A stretch of DNA of 64,000 nucleotides from Legionella birminghamensis (lineage in GTDB: Bacteria > Pseudomonadota > Gammaproteobacteria > Legionellales > Legionellaceae), in assembly GCF_900452515.1 (NCBI RefSeq), contig NZ_UGNW01000001.1, forward strand, positions 62,001-126,000. Direction: 5' to 3'. Below the pieces are notes generated by a model. It saw only the letters and a list, made by a program, of their open reading frames with translations, had not been told where the DNA came from and made no database searches. Both the position numbers and the translations under genes were made by a program. This document shows, in pieces, positions 9,058 through 17,335 of this stretch. The first letter of the stretch is position 1, and each line of letters opens with the position of its first letter.

Positions 9058-10392
9058 TCAGCCCGGTAACAAGCTTTGCTGATTAGTCAGAACCGGTTGA
9101 GCTGGGTTCTGCCATCCTTTGGCGCTAAGATGCTGCAGCGGAGCGTTTACCGCTACCTGATTCTGCTGGGTAAATACATTGTTATACTGCGCCTGATGAA
9201 TCAATTCCATGCTGCTAATCCTGCTCTGGCTGCCTGTATTTAAGTTAATGGCAGTTACTTCGGGAGGCATAACCGAGGATCCATTCCCTTCAACAACCAA
9301 TCCAACAAATATTTTCTGAGTTTTGCCATGCTCAAAGCGCAAGGAAGTCGCATCGGGTCCTTTGCGGTGCAAGCCTAATGAGAGGAAGGCATTCTGAATC
9401 GCTTGCCAGTTTTTATATTCAGGATGTTCACGTACAAACAATTGAAATATTTCCGGACACATCAGCAAGCCTCCGGGAACCATTAAGAGCGGCGCTTTAT
9501 TAATCATAATGATGCCGCTATCCAGGCTTTTTTGCAGCCATTGCAAAAATTCAATCCCAATTTGCTGTTCAATATCACTGACCGAATCAGGTGTGCCGCC
9601 GAATGTACTCACGCGGCCATATCGGCCTCTGTTGCCATAATGACGCGCTGCCTGCTGGTTGAAATAACGTTGCAAAGCAATTGCATCGGCACGAATTAGA
9701 ATAGCGCCAAGCGTGCCGGCAGAATAAACATCTTCATTTAATAAGGCCAGCCAGACCTGGAGTACCTCCGGGTTCGAGGCAATCCATGCAAAGCCGCTGG
9801 ACGGCATTAACAGGCGAGCCATAAGCAGGTTCAGACGTTTGCGGAATTCAATATCACTTTCTTTCTGAAAACTATAAGAGTAATGACTGCCGACTAATAT
9901 CAGATTTTCAAGCAGTGGATTCCACTGTTTGAGAAATTGACCGTGATTGTCAAAAAGCTCTACCGTCAAATCGATTTGCAATTTACCTATCCCTTGCAGC
10001 AGGGCAGCAGAGAGCAGCGCATACTGCCATAATTTCTGTTCTTCCGAATAACTGACGTTTTCTTCCACAATGAGATATTGTTTAAAAAGGTTTAATGCCG
10101 CTTCAGTACGGTTTAAGGCATGATCAATCAAGCCGCCGGGCTGCGAATAATAACTATTGGAGGTTTCAGGTAAAAGCTGCGTATGATTGACCAGGTTATG
10201 AATAAGGGTTGTGCAGATGCTGTCAAAGCGTGCAGGTTCAAGGGCACAGTTTTCAGTAATTTGCTGCAATAACTGGTTACGTTTTTCTTCGGCAAGAATT
10301 TGTTCAACTGTTATTATTTTAGTTAAATCCTTCAATGGCCGGGCTTGGGACACACGTCCTTTTCCATAACGATGAAACAAGACAACCTCCAT
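9058..10392 (-). CDS. TraI_2-like (HD-related) protein of unknown function
   Basis: About 444 residues from the ATG at 10392 (a TTG at 10410 extends it by six). The N-terminal half resembles the TraI_2 domain found on putative relaxase/helicase-related proteins: the block [18 protein letters not shown] and then [13 protein letters not shown] match that domain's GGL..H and LLHDLGK motifs. The HD pair expected in the second motif is QG here, so metal-dependent phosphohydrolase activity is doubtful. The C-terminal part ([23 protein letters not shown]) resembles the domain that follows TraI_2 in these proteins. It is not next to conjugation genes; it sits between rsmA and apaH in one operon. Function unknown. 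Confidence 0.6.
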   Translation of the reverse strand: MEVVLFHRYGKGRVSQARPLKDLTKIITVEQILAEEKRNQLLQQITENCALEPARFDSICTTLIHNLVNHTQLLPETSNSYYSQPGGLIDHALNRTEAALNLFKQYLIVEENVSYSEEQKLWQYALLSAALLQGIGKLQIDLTVELFDNHGQFLKQWNPLLENLILVGSHYSYSFQKESDIEFRKRLNLLMARLLMPSSGFAWIASNPEVLQVWLALLNEDVYSAGTLGAILIRADAIALQRYFNQQAARHYGNRGRYGRVSTFGGTPDSVSDIEQQIGIEFLQWLQKSLDSGIIMINKAPLLMVPGGLLMCPEIFQLFVREHPEYKNWQAIQNAFLSLGLHRKGPDATSLRFEHGKTQKIFVGLVVEGNGSSVMPPEVTAINLNTGSQSRISSMELIHQAQYNNVFTQQNQVAVNAPLQHLSAKGWQNPAQPVLTNQQSLLPG

Positions 10393-10448
10393 AATAATAG
10401 TGTTTTGCAATTGGACTGCGTGCCTAATTGCAGTGCTTCTAATTAATT

Positions 10449-11219
10449 TTACATCATATCCAGATGCTTACTGATCTCAATATACTCTCTTATTGAAACC
10501 TGCTCTGGCCTTTGGGTCGGATCGACCCCCAATTGAATTAAATCATGGGCTGACAACAGCGGTTTTAAGTTATTGGCCAGGGTTTTGCGACGCATGGAGA
10601 AAGCCTTGGCTACAAGATTTTGAAAGCGGCTGATATCCACTTCCGGATAGGGAGAACTTGTATAGGGTGTAAGCCTGACAATGGCTGAATCAACCTTGGG
10701 TTTTGGAAAAAAGGCTTCTGGCGGCACTTCAAACAAATAATCGGTCTGGCAATAATACTGGGTAATAATACTCAGGCGCCCGTAATCTTTGGAGCCGGGG
10801 GCTGCGACCAGACGTTCAACCACTTCTTTTTGCAGCATAAAATGCATGTCCTTGATGGACGATACAAAATTAAATAAGTGGATGAGCAGGGGCGTTGAAA
10901 TATTATAAGGCAGATTCCCTACAACCCTTAGATTAGGGCCAAATGCTTCATAATCAACCGTCAATGCATCGCAACTAATAAGCAGCAGCTGTTCAGCGGG
11001 ATAGGTTTCTTTAAGCAAGGCACAAAGATCGCGATCAATCTCTATGGCCGTGAGCCTGGGGAGCTGCTTAAGCAATGCCTGGGTCATAGCCCCCATACCC
11101 GGCCCGATTTCCAGCACATTATCGGAAGCGTTCAAATTAATAGATGCAACAATTTGTGCAATGATAGATGGGTTTTGCAAAAAATTTTGACCAAAACGTT
11201 TACGAGGACGATGACTCAC
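10449..11219 (-). CDS. rsmA: 16S rRNA (adenine1518/1519-N6)-dimethyltransferase
   Basis: 256 residues; dimethylates two adjacent adenines in the 3' helix of 16S rRNA during small-subunit assembly. Visible blocks: RFGQNFLQN at the N-terminus, SAM-binding [10 protein letters not shown], the acidic EIDRDL, and the catalytic NLPYNIS. The length is normal (E. coli 273). First gene of the minus-strand unit that continues into the TraI_2-like gene and apaH. The start at 11219 gives [13 protein letters not shown], the usual beginning of the family. Loss of this enzyme gives kasugamycin resistance in other bacteria. Confidence 0.96.
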   Translation of the reverse strand: MSHRPRKRFGQNFLQNPSIIAQIVASINLNASDNVLEIGPGMGAMTQALLKQLPRLTAIEIDRDLCALLKETYPAEQLLLISCDALTVDYEAFGPNLRVVGNLPYNISTPLLIHLFNFVSSIKDMHFMLQKEVVERLVAAPGSKDYGRLSIITQYYCQTDYLFEVPPEAFFPKPKVDSAIVRLTPYTSSPYPEVDISRFQNLVAKAFSMRRKTLANNLKPLLSAHDLIQLGVDPTQRPEQVSIREYIEISKHLDMM

Positions 11220-11406
11220 TTTTTCTCACCTGAAAACAGTCTGCACTCGCGTTCAGAGTTTAGCGAATATTAGATTTTGTTACCGAACCTAAGGAATTGC
11301 TGCGAGTCTTGACCACGATTGAATGAATAACTTCTGTATTCACTTACAAATTATCGCTCCCTATTCTACAGTAATAGTCCCACATTTGCAAAAGGGATAA
11401 TCCAGG

Positions 11407-12492
11407 CTAATTTGCAGCAAACCACAGCACCAGGGGGTTAATAAATGACCGCCCGATTATTATCAGAAGCAAAATGGCTAATACGGCATACCGGTTAATG
11501 AAATAAATCCATCCTTGCTTTGCGCTAATAAAGGGCGGGAGTTCTTCCAGCCAGCGGGATATGGCGATGCAGACAGGAAAATAAAGCAGGATGAGTAATT
11601 CATTAAAAATTCTTGCCTCCATAAAATGGCCCACCAACAGAAGCCCGAGGAAGTAAAATAAGGCTAAATACCGGATTGGGCGGTATTGCAAGGGAATATA
11701 ATCGTAAAATCCAAACCAGAATAGCGGCAAACCGCAGAAACAAAATACGAAGAGCAGCAGATTATTATCAGCCAGCAGCCAGAGAAGATTCGCTTCAAAA
11801 TGGCTGTGACTGGTATCGCGAAAATACCATTCGCTATAAGTGCCGGGTAACTTACAGGTTAATAAAACCACCATTAATCGGGCCAGCAGATAGCTTATCA
11901 AAGCCAGACTAAATACCGCGCGTACTTTTTTCAGTTGCTGCCAATGCAGGGCTGGAATTAAAAGGACCAGTAAGATGCTGCTTTCCCGATTGAAGGTGGC
12001 AATAAAAATTAAGAGAATCAGCCAGCGCCATTGCTGTTTAAGACAAAAGAAAAAACCCAGGGCCATAAAAAATAAGGACGCACTGTCGGCTGGATAGAAA
12101 AAAGACGCTTCGCCTTCAATTGTAAAACGGTAATTGACAATGGACATCAGGGGCAGTAGCAGGAAAAACAGCCAGCTTAACAGGATTGCCCTTTCAGCGT
12201 TGAATATTGTTCTTAACAACTGATAAAGCGCTATAAAAAATAAAGCGACAAATATTACCTCAAGGAGGAAGAACAGTTGATAGGTTCCCAGCGGAAGAAT
12301 ATAACTGAGCAGGCGCGCCAGTGCGGGTACCAGCATGCGCTGGCCAAAGGGCAAGCGGGCGGTGAAGTTGATCATTTCGTCTAATGTGGCGCCGCTGTAA
12401 ACACCTGCTAATTTGACATGCATAAACGCATAACCGAAAATCAGAGCGATACTAATGAAGCGTAATTTATAGCGAAAAAGATCCCTGTTCAT
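11407..12492 (-). CDS. Multi-pass membrane protein, paralogue 1
   Basis: About 361 residues with roughly ten hydrophobic segments and no recognised family. Closely similar to the protein at 14500-15672: shared blocks include FYPADSASLFFM, FNRESSILLVLLIPALHW and a YIPLQYRPIR segment. The long, aromatic-rich helical layout with a conserved Arg-Glu pair in a loop recalls GT-C-type glycosyltransferases, but this is only an impression. I chose the ATG at 12492 (MNRDLFRYK) because it aligns with the paralogue and because a tatC promoter lies just upstream; the longer frame to 12576 would need a TTG start. Confidence 0.6.
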   Translation of the reverse strand: MNRDLFRYKLRFISIALIFGYAFMHVKLAGVYSGATLDEMINFTARLPFGQRMLVPALARLLSYILPLGTYQLFFLLEVIFVALFFIALYQLLRTIFNAERAILLSWLFFLLLPLMSIVNYRFTIEGEASFFYPADSASLFFMALGFFFCLKQQWRWLILLIFIATFNRESSILLVLLIPALHWQQLKKVRAVFSLALISYLLARLMVVLLTCKLPGTYSEWYFRDTSHSHFEANLLWLLADNNLLLFVFCFCGLPLFWFGFYDYIPLQYRPIRYLALFYFLGLLLVGHFMEARIFNELLILLYFPVCIAISRWLEELPPFISAKQGWIYFINRYAVLAILLLIIIGRSFINPLVLWFAAN

Positions 12493-12517
12493 GATTGCAA
12501 TAATTAAATCACCCGAT

Positions 12518-12546
12518 TTGACCAGCCTAACCGAGATCGATATAAA
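12518..12546 (+). promoter_or_regulatory. Sigma-70-type promoter for tatC
   Basis: TTGACC at 12518-12523 and TATAAA at 12541-12546 are separated by 17 bases, a near-consensus pair. Transcription would begin near 12553, about 40 bases before the tatC ATG at 12596. It lies in the gap between tatC and the divergent membrane protein gene and supports short starts for both. Confidence 0.6.
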
Positions 12547-12595
12547 TAAATAGTATTTCATCGATCTCCCGGGCAATTACCCATTGGAACGAACT

Positions 12596-13336
12596 ATGTT
12601 AGAGCAGCTTATTGAGCTTAGAAGACGAATGATTAGGGTGCTGATTTTTTTTGCCCTTCTGTTCGGCAGCTATTTTTATTTCGCCAAAGACCTGTTTCAC
12701 TGGGTTGTCTCCCCTTTAATCAATGCATTGCCCGCCGCACAAGGCAGCCTCATTGCCACCCAGGTCACTGCGCCTGTTTTAACCCCTATCGCTTTGGCGA
12801 GTAACCTGGCGCTTCTCTCAGTAACGCCTTTTTTCCTGTTTCAGCTTTGGTGTTTTATTGCCCCTGGGCTCTATCGCAATGAACGCGAGAAAATTAAAGC
12901 CGCCATTATTAGCAGCTTGAGTCTTTTTATGCTGGGGGTGCTTTTCTGCTTTTATATCGTTTTACCCTTTATGTTTCAGTTTTTTATCCAGGCGGTTCCT
13001 GAAGGGGTTAAAATGATGCCGGATATCAGCAATGCGCTCGATTTTATTACCCGTATGCTCATTATCTTCGGTATTTGTTTTCAGGTTCCGTTAATTTGTC
13101 TGGTGCTTGTGCAGTTGGAATGGATTGAGATTAAACATTTAATTCTGGTGCGCCCTTATATCATTGTCCTGGCCTTTACGGTGGGCATGTTATTAACCCC
13201 CCCGGATGTGTTATCGCAAATCCTGCTGGCAGTGCCTTTATGTCTGTTATATGAATTGGGTATTGTTCTTTGCCGCTGGCGAAACCCGCGACGCCCTCAA
13301 AAAACTAAACCGCTGGAGAGGGAAACGCTCCATTAA
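12596..13336 (+). CDS. tatC: Twin-arginine translocase subunit TatC
   Basis: About 246 residues from the ATG at 12596 (a TTG at 12584 would add four). It is the receptor subunit that recognises twin-arginine signal peptides of folded proteins. Family blocks are clear: LIELRRRMIR at the N-terminus, LFQLWCFIAPGLYRNERE (first periplasmic loop and helix), and RPYIIVLAFTVGMLLTPPDV near the C-terminus, with six hydrophobic segments. tatA and tatB are not adjacent, so the Tat genes are split in this genome; as I recall this is also the case in L. pneumophila. Its last 32 bases overlap, tail to tail, the end of the RES-domain gene. Confidence 0.95.
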   Translation: MLEQLIELRRRMIRVLIFFALLFGSYFYFAKDLFHWVVSPLINALPAAQGSLIATQVTAPVLTPIALASNLALLSVTPFFLFQLWCFIAPGLYRNEREKIKAAIISSLSLFMLGVLFCFYIVLPFMFQFFIQAVPEGVKMMPDISNALDFITRMLIIFGICFQVPLICLVLVQLEWIEIKHLILVRPYIIVLAFTVGMLLTPPDVLSQILLAVPLCLLYELGIVLCRWRNPRRPQKTKPLERETLH

Positions 13337-14057
13337 CCCAGAAGTCTTCTTGCATAAACATTGTGCGCAAGTTGTTTTCTTTCGATATAAATCCTATTTC
13401 TTTTATGCTTGCCTGGCATAACCAGGTTGTTCGTTTTGAGGGTTTGTCACTATGGAAGGCCTCTGGTGTAAATAAGGCTATGTTTTTTCCTTTATTTTTA
13501 TCTCTGGCTGAAATATATCTAAAAACTTCAACTCCATCCTGACGCATATTGGAGCCTAATTGCTGTGTTTCTGAATATGAATTGGGAGATGTCAAAATGG
13601 ACTCATATTTTGAAAAGGGCTGTTCGTCCAGGAAAACTCCGGCCTCGCTTTTTACCGAGACCGAGAATGAAGAGTATTCGCTGGAAATAATAGAGTGAAA
13701 GGGTGTTTCTGGTCCAAGTATGTAAACAAAACGGTAATAAGCGGTTTCCGTTAGGGCGGTGAGTAAATTTAATGAGCCATAAAAAATTCCCCGTTCCAGA
13801 GTCGTCCCAAATCGGGAGCCATATCGTAAGGGAGGATAGCGAAAAGGTGTGGTTAGCAAATAGTGCATAGAGGGTGGTTTTTCAGGCAGCGGATTTTTAG
13901 TTGATTCAAGTAATTCTTCAAGAACTCCTTGCTCATATACATTATTTACCAGATTGAGTGTAGCTATTTGTTCCTGAGATTCGACAAAACGGAAAATACT
14001 CGCCATCAATGGCTGGATTTCATTCATCCCTTTTACCTCAGACCATATATCAACCAT
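13305..14057 (-). CDS. RES-domain toxin of an Xre/RES toxin-antitoxin module
   Basis: 250 residues. RES proteins have an ADP-ribosyltransferase-like fold and act as toxins by consuming NAD+. Family features visible: FRYPPLRYGSRFG, with the conserved Arg and the Arg-Phe, then ERGIFYGSLNLLTALTETAYYRF with the conserved Tyr and Glu. The gene starts on the base after the TAA of the upstream antitoxin gene (TAA/ATG abutting), as in the family's standard two-gene operon. It is longer than many RES toxins, with about 75 residues before the core. The 3' end overlaps tatC by 32 bases on the opposite strand. Confidence 0.85.
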   Translation of the reverse strand: MVDIWSEVKGMNEIQPLMASIFRFVESQEQIATLNLVNNVYEQGVLEELLESTKNPLPEKPPSMHYLLTTPFRYPPLRYGSRFGTTLERGIFYGSLNLLTALTETAYYRFVYILGPETPFHSIISSEYSSFSVSVKSEAGVFLDEQPFSKYESILTSPNSYSETQQLGSNMRQDGVEVFRYISARDKNKGKNIALFTPEAFHSDKPSKRTTWLCQASIKEIGFISKENNLRTMFMQEDFWVNGAFPSPAV

Positions 14058-14423
14058 TTATACTTTTCCTCTGATAGCATCCAGATAATTAACAACCCTG
14101 GATAAACCTAATACCGTTTTCATGGTTTGCAAAGGAATACCCTGAATATGACGATTTTTTGTTGTTAACCAGTGTTTGATAGCCTCTTTATTGCCTCCAT
14201 TTAAAGCAAATAAAGCACGGTAAACCCGGATTAATAATAGTGAAAGCTCCCCTTCTTTACTTGCAGGGTTAATCCCTCCCTTTTTTAAAAGGCGAGTGAT
14301 GCTATTGCGATGGAGGCCAATAATATGCCCTAGATCTTCATAAGATAGTTCTAAATGCTCTTTTAAATTCATTAAGGCAACTGCCAATACATGGTTTTCA
14401 TCAGGTTTGGAGTGGGTATTCAT
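14058..14423 (-). CDS. Xre/MbcA/ParS-type antitoxin
   Basis: 121 residues; the partner that binds and neutralises the RES toxin and represses the operon. The N-terminal half holds a helix-turn-helix (YEDLGHIIGLHRNSITRLLKK); the C-terminal half is the DUF2384-type toxin-binding domain (LLIRVYRALFALNGG, then a WLTTKN block and IPLQTMKTVLGLSRVVNYLD). It is immediately upstream of the toxin gene, the usual order. A dyad that could be its operator overlaps the putative promoter at 14451-14480. Confidence 0.87.
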   Translation of the reverse strand: MNTHSKPDENHVLAVALMNLKEHLELSYEDLGHIIGLHRNSITRLLKKGGINPASKEGELSLLLIRVYRALFALNGGNKEAIKHWLTTKNRHIQGIPLQTMKTVLGLSRVVNYLDAIRGKV

Positions 14424-14450
14424 TCGTTTCTCCTGTGCACCTTATGTGAC

Positions 14451-14480
14451 ATTATAGCATGATTTGCACCATTTAGTGCA
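14451..14480 (-). promoter_or_regulatory. Promoter and operator of the Xre/RES module
   Basis: On the minus strand a perfect TATAAT (14451-14456) stands 18 bases after TGCACT (14475-14480). The inverted repeat TGCAC-6-GTGCA (14465-14480) covers that -35 region, and further GTGCAC and TGTGAC pieces lie at the start of the transcript (14434-14450). The overlap fits negative autoregulation by the antitoxin, which is inferred. Confidence 0.5.
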
Positions 14481-14499
14481 TCGATTTTCTAATGAGTAC

Positions 14500-15672
14500 T
14501 CAATAGTTGTAATACTTGTCATACCAATCTTTATTCAGCGGGTTACTGTTTTTGCTTCCCGAGAGATCAGCAACCTTGCTGACCAGAGGAGCAAGTACGG
14601 AGTGGGCCATGATAATAATTAACAGAATTAGAGAAACAGCATAGCGATTAAGGAAATACAGGAGGGGTGATCCGGCGGGCTCTGTAAAGGGAGGCTCCTG
14701 CTTTATCCAGCGATAAATAGCCATACATACGGGTAAATAAAGCAGGATTACAATTTCATGAAATATACGGACTTCTGGAAAATTTCCAATCAACAATAAT
14801 CCCAGGAAGTAGCAAACTGCGATGAACCGTATAGGTCTTAGTTGAAGGGGAATGTAATCAATAAATGCGAACCATGGCAAGGGCAAACCCATAAAACAAA
14901 AACTAATCAGGAAAATGCCCATTTGCCTGAACAGCCAATTAAAATTGGTTTCGAAATAAGTATGGCCAAAATACTGATCATACCATTCGGTGAGCGGGCC
15001 GGGGGAGCTGCGCGTCAGGAAAAGAATAATCAAACGCGCCAGGATATAGAGCATTGTTCCTGCGATGAAGGGCTTAATACTGGTTTTATCTTTCCAATGC
15101 AAAGCAGGAATTAACAGAACCAGCAAGATACTGCTTTCGCGATTAAAGGTGGCGAGAAATATCCAGAGTAAAAGTAAAGGCCAGCGTTTTTGTAAACACA
15201 GCAAAAAACCCAGGCTCATAAAGAAAAGAGATGCTGTATCCGCCGGATAAAAAAACGTCGCCGGCCCTCCATACATAAATCGATAATTCACAACCGAGAG
15301 CAATGGCAGTAACAGCAAAAACAGCCAGGAACCCATTAAGCTGGTTTTGCGGGGAAGCTGGGTACGCAGCAGGGCTTGTAAACTGAAAAAAAAGGCTGCA
15401 GTGAACAGAAATTCCAGCAGAAAAAAGAGGGAGGCAGCAGAAAAAGGGAGAAAATCGGATAATAGTTTGGCTAATGCAGGAACCAGAAGACGCTGGGCAA
15501 AAGGCATGCGCGCGCAAAATCCGAGCATTTGATCAAGAGTGACCTGAACATAGATAACAGTCAGCCGGGTATGTAAAAAGGTATAGCCGAATAGTAATAC
15601 AAAACTGATAAACCGGGTTTTATAAAGAAATAAATCCGAATTAACAGGAGGGGAGCCAATCCTTGCTGACAT
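14500..15672 (-). CDS. Multi-pass membrane protein, paralogue 2
   Basis: About 390 residues from the ATG at 15672 (MSARIGSPP); the open frame reaches 15756 only through a TTG start. It has about ten membrane segments and is paralogous to the protein at 11407-12492, sharing FYPADTASLFFMSLGF, FNRESSILLVLLIPALHW and a closing segment with a NRYAVSLILLIIIM helix. The C-terminal tail after the last helix (about 30 residues, ending KDWYDKYYNY) is longer than in paralogue 1. The two copies bracket tatC and the toxin-antitoxin pair. Function unrecognised; a lipid-linked sugar or similar GT-C-like transferase is one possibility. Confidence 0.6.
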   Translation of the reverse strand: MSARIGSPPVNSDLFLYKTRFISFVLLFGYTFLHTRLTVIYVQVTLDQMLGFCARMPFAQRLLVPALAKLLSDFLPFSAASLFFLLEFLFTAAFFFSLQALLRTQLPRKTSLMGSWLFLLLLPLLSVVNYRFMYGGPATFFYPADTASLFFMSLGFLLCLQKRWPLLLLWIFLATFNRESSILLVLLIPALHWKDKTSIKPFIAGTMLYILARLIILFLTRSSPGPLTEWYDQYFGHTYFETNFNWLFRQMGIFLISFCFMGLPLPWFAFIDYIPLQLRPIRFIAVCYFLGLLLIGNFPEVRIFHEIVILLYLPVCMAIYRWIKQEPPFTEPAGSPLLYFLNRYAVSLILLIIIMAHSVLAPLVSKVADLSGSKNSNPLNKDWYDKYYNY

Positions 15673-15794
15673 AATTGGAGCGCAAAATGTAAATATGCCA
15701 AGCATTTTGAGCCCTAACGAAAGGAATATCAAGCGCTTAAGATTTACGGCAAGCAACCGATATCTATAGAGAACAGTATAAAAAAGGAGAGCCC

Positions 15795-16106
15795 ATGACT
15801 AAAGAAGCCAAATTCAATATCGGCGATTGCGTCAGGCATCAACAGCATGGCTATCGTGCCGTAATTGTTGATATCGATCCTTTATTTCAGGCCTCAGGGC
15901 GCTACAATCCGCAGGCAAGCAAACGGGAGTTCGCCACCCGCAGCACCTGGTATCGATTGCTGGTGGATGAAAGCAGCCAGATTACCTATGTTGAAGAAGA
16001 TCAGTTAATCCTGGATAAGGGGAGTGAGCAAATTGACAATCCCAGACTGCCGGAGTATCTGATAGCTGATAAAAAGGGCTATCGAAGCTGTATAAAGAAG
16101 CATTAG
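15795..16106 (+). CDS. hspQ: Heat-shock protein HspQ (YccV-like)
   Basis: 103 residues with the YccV/hemimethylated-DNA-binding fold: FNIGDCVRHQQHGYRAVIVDIDP, then RSTWYRLLVDES and YVEEDQL. In E. coli HspQ promotes degradation of DnaA and acts as a Lon specificity factor. The length matches the family (about 105). A strong ribosome site (AAGGAG) stands 8 bases before the ATG. It is a lone gene between a divergent membrane protein and a palindromic element. Confidence 0.9.
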   Translation: MTKEAKFNIGDCVRHQQHGYRAVIVDIDPLFQASGRYNPQASKREFATRSTWYRLLVDESSQITYVEEDQLILDKGSEQIDNPRLPEYLIADKKGYRSCIKKH

Positions 16107-16146
16107 CCTGAAGGCAAACGCCGTTTGGATCAATTGCTTCGCTATG

Positions 16147-16416
16147 CATAGCTATCTACACAAATATGTTCCCACTTGGAATTCCTCGTTGCGCAGCTCC
16201 TTCGAATCCCCGCGGCTTCGACCGCGGGGCCCACACGAAGCCTATTTGGAATATCGATTTTGCTAATTTAGGGATAATGTTTGAAAGACTAGTTCCTAAC
16301 TGCTTTAAATTGCTATCTACGGCAACATTGGATTCATCTGAGAGCTTTTGGCCACCAAACATGGGCCCCGCGGCTTCGACCGCGGGGATTCGACTGCATT
16401 TGTGTAGATAGCTATG
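16147..16416. repeat. Composite palindromic element, copy B (with both outer arms)
   Basis: The most complete copy. Core 16203-16392 (190 bases) has GC hairpin arms with loop CTTCGA and the conserved AT-rich centre. The outer inverted repeat is present on both sides: CATAGCTATCTACACAAAT from 16147 and its reverse complement at 16397-16416, 19 of 20 bases matching. It fills the 333-base gap between hspQ and the small membrane protein gene; no gene is seen in that gap. Confidence 0.88.
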
Positions 16417-16439
16417 GCTCGCAATGACGGGGAATCGAT

Positions 16440-16634
16440 TCAGGAATACTTCAGCATCAAAATCAGAAAACCGACAAAGGCAATAAGAATAAGTGCCAGG
16501 ACACCCATTGTACCCATACTTTTGTTCATGTTTTCCCGGCTGAATAGTTCCGGGCGGTTTTTAACTGTGCGGTAGAGATACCAGACGATTAAGCTGGCAG
16601 CGATCACGCCAAGAATTTGATAAAAAGTTTCCAT
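16440..16634 (-). CDS. Small two-helix membrane protein
   Basis: 64 residues with two hydrophobic segments (about 8-23 and 43-61) separated by a basic loop (NRPELFSRENMNKS). Its ATG overlaps the TAA of the flavin reductase gene (TAATG), so it is probably the third gene of the ubiD unit. I do not recognise the family. The tight coupling and the clear two-helix pattern make it likely to be real despite its size. Confidence 0.7.
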   Translation of the reverse strand: METFYQILGVIAASLIVWYLYRTVKNRPELFSRENMNKSMGTMGVLALILIAFVGFLILMLKYS

Positions 16635-17335
16635 TATTTCTTTTTTCCTTCTGAAACACTGAATGCATCTGAATAAAGCTGGGATTTGCTCAAGCCCTGG
16701 GCAAGCAGCTGATCACGTACGATGTAAGCCATATCAAAGGGGCCGGCGATTATAATTTCATATTGCATCAAATCGTCAGGATGCTTTTTGATTGCCAGGG
16801 GGGCCAGGAAATTGGATTCTGGCGGCAATAATGAAAAATACTTGAAATGGCTGGAATGTGCTTCCCATTCCTTCAATTTCTCATCCATATATAAGTCAAC
16901 CTTGGAGCGTGCTCCCCGATATAACTCAAAGGGACGGGGTTCGCTGGTGGCCAATAACTCTTCAATCATTGCCTTGACTGGCGCAAATCCTGTCCCTCCC
17001 GCAATGAAAAGGATGGGCTTTTTCGGTTTTAGCCTGGACAGGCAGCAATCCCCATATGGAAGACGAATGGTAACTTGCCCTTCTTCTTTGATTTGCGTAA
17101 AAAGCGGCTGGCTGTAGGGGTTGCCGGTATGGCGTATGTGTAACTCGTATTTGCGCGAACCAAGAGGCGCATTGGCAATTGAAAAGCAGGTGTAACTGTC
17201 ATTCGATTTAATCTGAAGATATTGGCCGGCCTCGTAATCCACATAGCGGGCAGGTGAAAGTATAATCTCAATAATGTTATCTGATAAAGGAGTTATGCTT
17301 TCAATTTGCGCCGTGGTTTCAATAATATCCATCAT
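16634..17335 (-). CDS. fre: NAD(P)H-flavin reductase
   Basis: 233 residues from the ATG at 17335, the same length as E. coli Fre. It reduces free flavins with NAD(P)H. It has the ferredoxin-reductase layout: flavin-binding block CFSIANAP near residue 50, then [21 protein letters not shown] for the nucleotide phosphate, and a C-terminal [19 protein letters not shown]. The start was chosen because ATGA overlaps the ubiD stop; the longer frame to 17434 lies inside ubiD. The pairing with ubiD makes sense since UbiD uses a prenylated FMN cofactor made from reduced FMN; fre next to ubiD is also seen in other gammaproteobacteria. Confidence 0.9.
   Translation of the reverse strand: MMDIIETTAQIESITPLSDNIIEIILSPARYVDYEAGQYLQIKSNDSYTCFSIANAPLGSRKYELHIRHTGNPYSQPLFTQIKEEGQVTIRLPYGDCCLSRLKPKKPILFIAGGTGFAPVKAMIEELLATSEPRPFELYRGARSKVDLYMDEKLKEWEAHSSHFKYFSLLPPESNFLAPLAIKKHPDDLMQYEIIIAGPFDMAYIVRDQLLAQGLSKSQLYSDAFSVSEGKKK

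Noticed and set aside
12493-12576. N-terminal extension of membrane paralogue 1 to a TTG at 12576
   Set aside because: It overlaps the tatC promoter and is not matched by a similar segment in the paralogue.
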